Below, piece after piece: positions 1 through 4,796 of a DNA stretch of 7,058 nt. The notes under the pieces are model-generated. The model was not told the origin of the DNA. It ran no database searches and saw nothing but the letters and a program-made list of their open reading frames with translations. The stretch covers positions 1 through 7,058 of the forward strand of contig JAFAYS010000666.1 in NCBI GenBank assembly GCA_019240175.1, written 5' to 3'. The stretch comes from Chloroflexota bacterium. Its GTDB lineage: Bacteria > Chloroflexota > Chloroflexia > Chloroflexales > Kallotenuaceae. How positions within the stretch are numbered: position 1 is the first letter of the stretch; each line of letters starts with the position of its first letter. A program made the position numbers and the translations under genes.

Positions 1-218
1 GCCTCGGCGCGCAGGTACAGAACGAATTCATCGAGGCGATCTCGGTCGCGATCAGCTTGATCTCGACGCTGGCGATCGTGACGGCTGGCCTGCTGTCGCG
101 CACATCGACGGCGGTGCAGCAGTTCGACAACTGGCTCGAAAGCACGATTGTGCAGCGCGCGATCCAGCAGGCGACGCTGGTGACCTGGAACGATCCGCCG
201 CGCAAGCCGGGAGAGTGA
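1..218 (+). CDS. C-terminal fragment of an unidentified, probably membrane-associated protein
   Basis: An open frame enters from the left edge (first full codon at base 3) and runs 71 codons to TGA at 216-218. The fragment has one long uncharged stretch rich in Ile, Leu, Val, Ala and Ser (about fragment residues 13-33, around ISLISTLAIVTAGLL). This could be a transmembrane or amphipathic helix. It is followed by a soluble-looking tail containing FDNWLEST and ending in a basic, proline-rich RKPGE. GC-rich third positions match the neighbouring genes, which supports real coding sequence. I do not recognise the family, and the N-terminal part lies outside the window. The gene converges with the rluD-type gene; A-rich octamer repeats and a hairpin begin 15-35 bases after its stop. 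Confidence 0.6.
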   Translation, partial: LGAQVQNEFIEAISVAISLISTLAIVTAGLLSRTSTAVQQFDNWLESTIVQRAIQQATLVTWNDPPRKPGE

Positions 219-233
219 GCAGGCCCTGCGGGC

Positions 234-305
234 AAACAAAGGAACAAAGAAAACAAAAGAACAAAGACGAAGCAATATTGAGTCTTTGTTCTTTTGTTTG
301 TTCTT
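234..305. repeat. GAACAAAG-type octamer repeats in inverted orientation
   Basis: The left block (234-268) is built of units close to GAACAAAG on the plus strand (AAACAAAG, GAACAAAG, then a variant and AGAACAAAG). The right block (282-305) carries the same unit in reverse complement (CTTTGTTC, TTTTGTTT, GTTC). The 15-mer CTTTGTTCTTTTGTT at 284-298 recurs exactly at 577-591, and its reverse complement lies at 252-266. This low-GC sequence contrasts sharply with the GC-rich genes on both sides and has no coding potential I would defend. Confidence 0.75.
251..299. terminator. Long AU-rich hairpin, possible bidirectional terminator
   Basis: Bases 251-268 and 282-299 are a perfect 18-bp inverted repeat with a 13-base loop. 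It lies 33 bases after the stop of the left-edge gene, in a gap between convergent genes. The right arm is itself T-rich and is followed by GTTCTTCG, so the plus-strand transcript would have a U-rich 3' side. By symmetry the same holds on the minus strand. The stem is mostly A-U with few G-C pairs, so this is not a textbook terminator. It may simply result from inverted octamer arrays meeting. Confidence 0.4.
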
Positions 306-530
306 CGCGAGGCCCTCACCCCCTCAGTCCTCCTTCCCCGAACCTCCGCCAGCTTCGGCGTCGGTTGTGGCAGGCGAAGGGAAGAGTGCCACCACGAAGA
401 TTAGCCACATCCCCAAAATACGCGTTACAACAAAATGTTCAGGGCGTGATAAATCACGCCCCTACAGAATCATTCGCTGATCCAGTTGTAAAATTTTTTG
501 TAGTGCCTCTTTCGTCCTCAGCTCCCTGGT
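306..530. other. Non-coding gap between convergent genes
   Basis: No credible gene lies here; the short open frames crossing it are low-complexity and out of keeping with the neighbours. It holds a C-rich start (GGCCCTCACCCCCTCAG at 311-327), a purine-rich GGCGAAGGGAAG stretch near 373-384, the REP-like palindrome listed separately, and an A/T-rich segment up to the heptamer array. Its composition looks like a mosaic of decayed intergenic repeats. Confidence 0.6.
442..466. repeat. REP-like palindrome (GGGCGTGA / TCACGCCC)
   Basis: GGGCGTGA at 442-449 and TCACGCCC at 454-461 form a perfect 8-bp stem around the loop TAAA, followed by CTACA at 462-466. Read on the minus strand, this is TGTAG, then the GGGCGTGA stem. 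From memory, this layout (GTAGGGGCG leading into a palindrome) resembles dispersed intergenic repeats common in several bacterial phyla. Only one copy is present in the window, so repetition in the genome cannot be shown here. Confidence 0.5.
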
Positions 531-592
531 TAGGTTCTAAGTTCTAGGTTCCAGGTTCTTTTTTGTTCCCTTGTTCCTTTGTTCTTTTGTTC
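531..592. repeat. Heptamer array (TAGGTTC)4 joined to octamer array (YYTTGTTC)4
   Basis: Four adjacent heptamers occupy 531-558: TAGGTTC, TAAGTTC, TAGGTTC, CAGGTTC. After a two-base TT come four octamers at 561-592: TTTTGTTC, CCTTGTTC, CTTTGTTC, TTTTGTTC. The array ends seven bases before the complement of the rluD-type stop codon (600-602). Read in that gene's sense direction, the array therefore starts right after the stop as GAAC-rich purine repeats. Unit boundaries were read directly and the periodicity is unambiguous; its function is unknown. Confidence 0.85.
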
Positions 593-599
593 CTTCGCC

Positions 600-1577
600 C
601 TACCCCAGCCACCACGGCTGCGACGGATCGAACGACTCAGCCGAGCCGTCGCCGTAGCGCGCGTGAAGCTGGTCGAGCACAGCTTGCAGATCGGCGGGCA
701 GCGGCGAGGTGCATTCGATCCACTGGCCATCGAGACGCGTAAAGCCCAGTCGATGCGCGTGCAGAAACTGGCGCTTGAGACCAAGTTGCTGCGTCTGACG
801 GCGCGGCCCGTAGAGCGGATCGCCGACGACAGGATGATGCTTGTGCGTGAAGTGAACGCGGATCTGGTGCGTGCGTCCCGTCTCTAGCTTGGCCTCGATC
901 AGGCTGTACGGCCCCAGCACCTCACAGGTGCGATAGTGTGTGCGTGCCGAACGTCCGCTCTGCACAATCGCCATCCGCAGCCGATCGGTTGGATGCCGGT
1001 CGATCGGCGCGTCGATCACGCCCTGCGGCTCCTTGAAATGCCCTTCGATCAGCGCTAGATAGATCTTGAGCATCTCGCGCGCCTGCTGCTGAGTTTGCAG
1101 ATGCGTCTTGGCCCGATCGTTTTTGGCGACGACGAGCAGCCCCGAGGTATCACGATCGATGCGATGGACAATGCCGGGCCGCAGATCGTCGCCGATTTGC
1201 ATCGTGGGATAGTGATACAGCAGCGCGTTGACCAGCGTGCCGTTAGCGTGACCAGGCGCGGGATGCACCACCATGCCCGCCGCCTTATCGACGACCAGCA
1301 GATCGGCGTCCTCATACACAATCGTCAACGGAATATTCTCGGCGATGATATCGGTTGGCTGCGGCAGCGGTAGCGTAACGCTGATCTCGTCGGCAGGCTG
1401 AACCGCGTAGCTGGGCTTGACGAGCTTGCCGTTGACACGCACATGCGCATCGCTGATCAAATGCTGGACATACGAGCGCGATATATCCGGCACAACCAGC
1501 GCCAGATAGCGATCCAGTCGCGTATCGGCCTGCTCCGGCTCGACAACCAGCACCAGCGGCTCAAGCTCAGCGCCCAT
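600..1577 (-). CDS. rluD: RluA/RluD-family 23S rRNA pseudouridine synthase
   Basis: This is a 325-residue protein of normal length for large-subunit RluD-type enzymes, which isomerise uridines to pseudouridine in 23S rRNA in the cytoplasm. An S4-type RNA-binding domain spans about residues 17-70 (RLDRYLALVV ... DAHVRVNGKLVKPSYAVQ). The catalytic domain has the signature HRIDRDTSGLLVVAK at 138-152, with the family's catalytic aspartate at D141. It also has the conserved ETGRTHQIRVHF stretch at 232-243 and GDPLYG at 252-257. The ATG at 1575-1577 is preceded by GAGG (complement of 1584-1587) at a 6-base spacing. The start overlaps the end of lspA by 11 bases, which suggests translational coupling; lspA followed by rluD is a common bacterial order. 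The catalytic assignment is firm, but the exact uridine target (RluD versus RluA/RluC type) is inferred from the S4 domain and context. Confidence 0.93.
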   Translation of the reverse strand: MGAELEPLVLVVEPEQADTRLDRYLALVVPDISRSYVQHLISDAHVRVNGKLVKPSYAVQPADEISVTLPLPQPTDIIAENIPLTIVYEDADLLVVDKAAGMVVHPAPGHANGTLVNALLYHYPTMQIGDDLRPGIVHRIDRDTSGLLVVAKNDRAKTHLQTQQQAREMLKIYLALIEGHFKEPQGVIDAPIDRHPTDRLRMAIVQSGRSARTHYRTCEVLGPYSLIEAKLETGRTHQIRVHFTHKHHPVVGDPLYGPRRQTQQLGLKRQFLHAHRLGFTRLDGQWIECTSPLPADLQAVLDQLHARYGDGSAESFDPSQPWWLG

Positions 1578-2100
1578 CTTCAGCCTCGATCGTCGGCGCG
1601 ACCCGCTGAGGATGCGAACGATCGTCGGATTGCGCCAGAAAAATAGCCATCACAAACACGCCAACCACCACACACGAGTCGGCGACGTTGAAGATCGGAA
1701 AGCGACCGTCGAAGGTTTTAATAAAATCCACCACATAGCCGAAGCGTATGCGATCGATGACGTTGCCGATCGCGCCGCCGACGATCAGCCCCATGCTCAG
1801 CGCCAGCCAGCCGTGATCTTCCGGCACATGCTTGATATAAAAATGGATCGCCACCGCGACGATCAGCAGAGAAGTGATCGTGAACAGCTGAGGCACGCCG
1901 CTGAACAGCCCAAAGGCCACGCCGGTATTCTGAATGTAGGTCAGCTCCAGCCAATCCTGAATAATCGGGATCTCGCCGGTGTACGGCTCCGGCCAGATGC
2001 TGAGAATCCAGGCCTTGGTAAGCTGGTCGAGAATAATCACAACGGCGGCAATGACCGCAGGGATCATCAGCCGCCGTCCTGTGAGAAGCTTTTGATTCAT
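1567..2100 (-). CDS. lspA: Lipoprotein signal peptidase (signal peptidase II)
   Basis: This 177-residue polytopic membrane aspartyl protease cleaves the signal peptide from prolipoproteins at the lipobox cysteine. Four hydrophobic segments are visible at about 12-33, 70-88, 97-115 and 139-157. Family motifs are intact: DQLTK at 25-29, QNTGVAFG at 57-64, GNVIDR at 112-117 and FNVADS at 137-142. The two catalytic aspartates would be D116 and D141. The polar tail after 157 (SDDRSHPQRVAPTIEAEDGR) is longer than in many homologues. The start is not certain: the ATG at 2098-2100 lacks a clear Shine-Dalgarno sequence. An internal ATG at codon 12 has AGGA upstream, but it would leave only 13 residues before D25, whereas the longer form gives a more usual N-terminus. 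The gene lies 35 bases after the TraR/DksA-like gene and overlaps the rluD-type gene. Confidence 0.95.
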   Translation of the reverse strand: MNQKLLTGRRLMIPAVIAAVVIILDQLTKAWILSIWPEPYTGEIPIIQDWLELTYIQNTGVAFGLFSGVPQLFTITSLLIVAVAIHFYIKHVPEDHGWLALSMGLIVGGAIGNVIDRIRFGYVVDFIKTFDGRFPIFNVADSCVVVGVFVMAIFLAQSDDRSHPQRVAPTIEAEDGR

Positions 2101-2135
2101 GTCACGTTTTCATAGCCGCCAGCGCCTGCTTGCTG

Positions 2136-2528
2136 CTACACAACGGTACGCGTCGTGCCGCCTTCTTGCTCATCGCGCTCGCGCTGGTGTTGAATACACA
2201 ATGTCGCCAAAGGCCGCGCCTCTAGCCGCTCGACCGGAATCGTCTCACCGCCGACCTCGCACACGCCATAGGTTCCGGCCTCGATGCGCTCCAAGGCGTG
2301 GTCGATCTGCTGAAGCTCGCGCTGAAGCTGCGTCTCGATCGCCAGGCTACGCTCACGGGTAAACACCTCGGTCGCGTCCTCGGCGGGATGATTTTTGACG
2401 CCGTAGCCTTCTTGCTGGTTGATATTGGCAACTTCGTCGCCCAGGCTTTCCGTCTCCGCCTGCAGCGACTGGCGCATCTCTTCTAACCGACGGCGAAAAT
2501 GGTCAAAGTCAAGCTGTGGCTGTGCCAT
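2136..2528 (-). CDS. TraR/DksA-family protein (YteA-like) with degenerate zinc finger
   Basis: This is a 130-residue protein. The N-terminal half is a predicted helical hairpin (about 7-35 and 58-86) with the family-typical NHPAEDATE at 46-54 between the helices. The C-terminal part is the DksA/TraR finger region: GTYGVCEVGGETIPVERLEA (85-104), then LCIQH at 110-114. Family members bind RNA polymerase through its secondary channel or act as small stress or sporulation-type regulators. Where DksA has four cysteines (CxxC then CxxC, first and third 21 apart), this protein has C90, G93, C111 and H114. The spacing is kept but the second ligand is lost and the fourth is His. The ATG has a strong AGGAGG (complement of 2535-2540) six bases upstream. 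It is the first gene of the operon with lspA and rluD. The family call is confident, but a DksA-like role in transcription is inference. Confidence 0.88.
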   Translation of the reverse strand: MAQPQLDFDHFRRRLEEMRQSLQAETESLGDEVANINQQEGYGVKNHPAEDATEVFTRERSLAIETQLQRELQQIDHALERIEAGTYGVCEVGGETIPVERLEARPLATLCIQHQRERDEQEGGTTRTVV

Positions 2529-2546
2529 AGCTATCCTCCTCTAAAG

Positions 2547-2555
2547 ATTATAGCA
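2547..2555 (-). promoter_or_regulatory. Promoter of the dksA-like/lspA/rluD operon (extended -10)
   Basis: On the minus strand the sequence reads TGC TATAAT: a perfect -10 hexamer (complement of 2547-2552) with a TGn extension. It lies 18 bases before the start codon of the first gene. There is no good -35 at 17 bp (TCTTTG), as expected for an extended -10 promoter. That -35 position overlaps the T-rich tail of the upstream gene's terminator. Confidence 0.7.
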
Positions 2556-2565
2556 TGGGTTCGGC

Positions 2566-2598
2566 AAAGCAAAGACCGCAGGCGGCGACCGCCTGTGG
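2566..2598 (-). terminator. Probable intrinsic terminator of the YggT-family gene
   Basis: Bases 2576-2585 (CCGCAGGCGG) and 2589-2598 (CCGCCTGTGG) pair as a 10-bp stem with one mismatch around a 3-base loop. On the minus strand the stem is followed by TCTTTGCTTT (complement of 2566-2575), a moderately T-rich tail. It lies about 20 bases after the YggT stop. The tail is interrupted by G and C, so termination may be partial, with read-through into the dksA-like operon. Confidence 0.6.
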
Positions 2599-2616
2599 CC
2601 TTGATTTGGAGGAACA

Positions 2617-3039
2617 TTAGTAGCCGACAGGCGTGCGCGGCGACATGGTAATCTCAAGCAGCTTGCTGATGCCCCAGCCGAGCAAGAGATACACCGCGAT
2701 AGCAACCAGATCGGAGAACTCGACGCGCGCGGCCTGCTCGTTGAAGAGCGGCAAGAACGGCGTGACGAACGGCTGCGACAGGTTGAAGATCAGCGCGCCG
2801 AAGCCTGCATCGACATTGGCACCTGCTGCCAGCAGCACAAAGCGCAGCGCGACCAGCGCCACGATCAGCCCGACGATAAACCAGACGACTTGCTTCGCGC
2901 GGTAGAGCGAGCCAAGCTGACGCTCAGCCTGCGTCGGCTCGATATGCGTGCGCTGCTCCACAACCACGGCTTCCGCACCCTGTGGCGTGTGGACGATCTC
3001 TTCTTGCACCACGCGGCGATCATATGGCTCTTGTTGCAT
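2617..3039 (-). CDS. YggT-family membrane protein
   Basis: This is a 140-residue protein from the chosen ATG at 3037-3039. It has a charged cytoplasmic-looking N-terminus (1-50, rich in Gln, Glu and Arg). A first membrane segment spans about 51-72 (VVWFIVGLIVALVALRFVLL). A loop with the family-type stretch RFVLLAAGAN ... LSQPFVTPFLPLF follows at 66-99, and a second membrane segment spans about 109-128. YggT proteins are small inner-membrane proteins linked in other bacteria to cell division, osmotic tolerance or photosystem and cytochrome assembly; no function can be fixed here. The frame could be extended to an ATG at 3105, but the nearer ATG has a perfect AGGAGG eight bases upstream. The extension (FSAICLHNFFAY...) also lies in the promoter region. 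It diverges from the TldD/PmbA-family gene. Confidence 0.85.
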   Translation of the reverse strand: MQQEPYDRRVVQEEIVHTPQGAEAVVVEQRTHIEPTQAERQLGSLYRAKQVVWFIVGLIVALVALRFVLLAAGANVDAGFGALIFNLSQPFVTPFLPLFNEQAARVEFSDLVAIAVYLLLGWGISKLLEITMSPRTPVGY

Positions 3040-3047
3040 CGTATGTA

Positions 3048-3053
3048 CCTCCT
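3048..3053 (-). promoter_or_regulatory. Ribosome binding site fixing the YggT-family start
   Basis: AGGAGG on the minus strand (complement of CCTCCT) sits eight bases before the ATG at 3037-3039. It decides against the upstream in-frame ATG at 3103-3105, which has no comparable site. Confidence 0.8.
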
Positions 3054-3088
3054 GCTGTGCTTGGATGTAAGCGAAAAAGTTATGTAGA

Positions 3089-3097
3089 CATATAGCA
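3089..3097 (-). promoter_or_regulatory. Candidate promoter of the YggT-family gene (extended -10)
   Basis: The minus strand reads TGC TATATG, a weaker hexamer but with the same TGCTA core seen at the other promoters in the window. It lies about 50 bases before the start codon and has no recognisable -35. It is back to back with the promoter of the divergent gene, roughly 60 bp apart. Confidence 0.45.
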
Positions 3098-3128
3098 GAA
3101 AACATGCCAGCTTCGAGTCGACCGGCGC

Positions 3129-3158
3129 TTGTCGCAGATCGCGAGCTTCTGCTATCAT
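3129..3158 (+). promoter_or_regulatory. Promoter of the TldD/PmbA-family gene
   Basis: TTGTCG at 3129-3134 (4 of 6 matches to TTGACA) is followed after 18 bp by TATCAT at 3153-3158, with a TGC extension at 3150-3152. The -10 ends 33 bases before the ATG. The spacing and both boxes fit a primary sigma promoter. Confidence 0.65.
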
Positions 3159-3173
3159 GGATTCAGTCGCATC

Positions 3174-3181
3174 AGGAAAGG
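3174..3181 (+). promoter_or_regulatory. Ribosome binding site of the TldD/PmbA-family gene
   Basis: AGGAAAGG lies ten bases before ATG 3192 and seven bases before the in-frame GTG at 3189. Either could be the initiator, differing by one residue. The longer frame back to 3129 is excluded because it would begin upstream of the inferred -10 box. Confidence 0.65.
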
Positions 3182-3191
3182 ATATACAGTG

Positions 3192-4523
3192 ATGATTGGT
3201 TCCGATGCCATTCGCCGCATCACCGATCGCGTGCTGACGGCCTCTACCGCCGATCAAACAGAGGTTGTCGTGAGCGCCGGCGAGGAGCAGCTGACGCGCT
3301 TCGCCAACAACGAGATTCACCAGCACGTTTCCGAGACCAATATGGAGATTCGGATTCGCGCCGTGATCGGCCAGCAGATTGGCGTCGCCGCAACCAACGA
3401 TCCATCTGAGGCCGGGCTGCAGCGCGCCCTGGACGCCGCCGTCGAGATCGCCAAGCGCCAGCCGCCGAATCCCGAGTTCACCTCGCTGCCCAGCCCGCAG
3501 CCGATCACGCCCGCCGACGGCTGGAATCAGGCCACCGCCGACTGCACGCCGCAATACCGCGCGGATGGCGTCGGCGCGATCGTGCGGCTGGCGGAGGAGC
3601 AGGGCTTGATCGCCGCCGGAGCTTTCTCTACATCCAGGGACGAGATCGCTGTCGCCAACTCGCTGGGCGTGTGGGCCTACCATCCGCGCACCCATACGCA
3701 GATCAACACGGTGGTGATGGGTGAGGCCTCGGGCTGGGCTTCAGACGCCAGCCGCGACATCGACGCGATCGATCCCGAGGCGATTGGTCGCGAGGCGGTT
3801 GACAAAGCGCTGCGCTCACGCAATCCTCAGCCGCTGCCGCCCGGCGTGTATCCCGTGGTGCTTGAGCAGTACGCCGTCGCCGAGTTGCTAACCTATCTTA
3901 ACTTCATCGGCTTTGGCGCGCTGGCGCTGCAAGAAGGCCGCTCGCCCTTGGAGCTAGGCCAGCAGCAGGCCGCGCCCAGCATCACGATCTACGACGACGG
4001 CACCGATCCAACCGGCATCCCGATGCCCTTCGACTACGAGGGCATGCCCAAGCAGCTGGTTCCGCTGATCAAAAACGGCGTCAGCACCAGCGTCGTCTAC
4101 GATACGCAGACAGCGGCCAAAGACAACAGCCGCTCCACCGGCCACGCCTGGCCTGCGCCCAACACCAACGGCCCGATCGCGACTAATGTCTTTCTCAAGC
4201 CGGGCAGCACGCCCAAAGCGGAGCTGATCAAAGGCATCCAGCGTGGCATCTATGTGACCCGCTTCCACTATGTCAACATCGTGCATCCCAAGCAATCGAT
4301 CTTGACCGGCATGACCCGCGACGGCACCTTTCTGATCGAAAACGGCGAGATCGCCGGGCCGATCCGCAATTTCCGCTTTACGCAGAGCGTGCTGGAAGCG
4401 CTGAAGAATGTCGAGGATCTGAGCAGCGAGACCATGCTAGATCGCGATTTTGCCGGCATCACCTTTCGCGTGCCAGCGCTCAAGATCGGCGCGTTCAACT
4501 TCAGCAGCACGACGGAGTTTTAG
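3192..4523 (+). CDS. pmbA: TldD/PmbA-family protein, PmbA (TldE)-like, without the metal site
   Basis: This is a 443-residue protein, a typical length for the TldD/PmbA family of modulators and peptidases. TldD and TldE form a heterodimer in which TldD carries the zinc protease site and TldE does not. Together they degrade unfolded peptides and mature some ribosomally made peptides. The N-terminal domain (1-120) includes the substrate-cleft-like RFANNEIHQHVSETN at 36-50. The C-terminal domain contains RGIYVTRFHY at 351-360, the conserved LIENGEIAGPIRNFRFTQSV at 381-400, and a C-terminal GITFRVPALKIGAFNFS. Where TldD has HExxxH this protein reads AELLTYL (230-236), so both His ligands are absent. 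It should therefore be the non-catalytic partner type. No tldD lies beside it within the window. The stop codon is followed after two bases by a heptamer array, and I see no intrinsic terminator. Confidence 0.88.
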   Translation: MIGSDAIRRITDRVLTASTADQTEVVVSAGEEQLTRFANNEIHQHVSETNMEIRIRAVIGQQIGVAATNDPSEAGLQRALDAAVEIAKRQPPNPEFTSLPSPQPITPADGWNQATADCTPQYRADGVGAIVRLAEEQGLIAAGAFSTSRDEIAVANSLGVWAYHPRTHTQINTVVMGEASGWASDASRDIDAIDPEAIGREAVDKALRSRNPQPLPPGVYPVVLEQYAVAELLTYLNFIGFGALALQEGRSPLELGQQQAAPSITIYDDGTDPTGIPMPFDYEGMPKQLVPLIKNGVSTSVVYDTQTAAKDNSRSTGHAWPAPNTNGPIATNVFLKPGSTPKAELIKGIQRGIYVTRFHYVNIVHPKQSILTGMTRDGTFLIENGEIAGPIRNFRFTQSVLEALKNVEDLSSETMLDRDFAGITFRVPALKIGAFNFSSTTEF

Positions 4524-4525
4524 AA

Positions 4526-4553
4526 GAACTTAGAACTTAGAACCTAGAACCTA
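4526..4553 (+). repeat. Heptamer array (GAACYTA)4
   Basis: Four perfect-phase heptamers begin two bases after the TAG of the TldD/PmbA-family gene: GAACTTA, GAACTTA, GAACCTA, GAACCTA. It is the reverse-complement family of the TAGGTTC array at 531-558 and of the array at 4720-4747. GAACCTAGAACC at 4540-4551 is an exact inverted match to 4722-4733. Confidence 0.88.
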
Positions 4554-4719
4554 AAAACAAACGAAAGAACCGAGAAAAATCAAGATAAGGAACAAAAGGC
4601 TCTATAAACGCTAAAGCATCAAAATTCTAGCCGAACAAATAAAAGAATTAGAGCCAATGGTTTTGAAGAGCACAAGAAGAATCGAAACTAAAGCAAGGAG
4701 AATACAGATCTTCCCTGCC
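4554..4719. other. AT-rich non-coding block between two inverted heptamer arrays
   Basis: This 166-base stretch is strikingly A-rich on the plus strand (AAAACAAACGAAAGAACCG, GATAAGGAACAAAAGG, GAACAAATAAAAG) in an otherwise GC-rich locus. It contains degenerate GAAC-A units related to the octamers at 234-305. A weak inverted repeat, GGCTCTA at 4598-4604 and TAGAGCC at 4649-4655, has a 44-base loop. I see no gene and no clear promoter or terminator in it. Confidence 0.6.
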
Positions 4720-4747
4720 TTGGTTCTAGGTTCTTGGTTCTAGGTTC
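4720..4747 (+). repeat. Heptamer array (TWGGTTC)4 upstream of mdh
   Basis: Four heptamers alternate two forms: TTGGTTC, TAGGTTC, TTGGTTC, TAGGTTC. The array ends 11 bases before the TGC of the mdh extended -10, so it occupies the place where a -35 box would be. It is in opposite orientation to the array at 4526-4553, so the two bracket the AT-rich block. Confidence 0.88.
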
Positions 4748-4758
4748 TCCGCTACCTG

Positions 4759-4767
4759 TGCTAGAAT
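4759..4767 (+). promoter_or_regulatory. Promoter of mdh (extended -10)
   Basis: TGC TAGAAT at 4759-4767 is a 5-of-6 -10 hexamer with a TGn extension, 29 bases before the mdh ATG. No acceptable -35 is seen at 16-18 bp because the heptamer array lies there. Confidence 0.6.
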
Positions 4768-4796
4768 AGCCGGGCAAAAGGAAGGGGTTTATTTCT

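Noticed and set aside
215..547. Open frame of 110 codons on the plus strand from a GTG overlapping the first gene's stop
   Set aside because: It runs through octamer repeats, the hairpin, the palindrome and the heptamer array. Its composition is low-complexity, with no recognisable domain and no ribosome binding site.
1612..2115. Open frame of 167 codons antisense to lspA
   Set aside because: The His/Asp/Arg-rich translation is typical of a GC-rich shadow; lspA on the other strand has every family motif.
2865..3695. Open frame of 276 codons on the minus strand
   Set aside because: It lies antisense to the TldD/PmbA-family gene and crosses the divergent promoter region and the YggT N-terminus. 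It is a by-product of high GC codon bias, without family motifs.
4598..4655. GGCTCTA/TAGAGCC inverted repeat considered as a small RNA or terminator
   Set aside because: A 7-bp stem with a 44-base loop and no T-tract is too weak to call.
4526..4747. Repeats considered as a CRISPR array
   Set aside because: Units are 7 bases with no spacers, and no cas genes are present.
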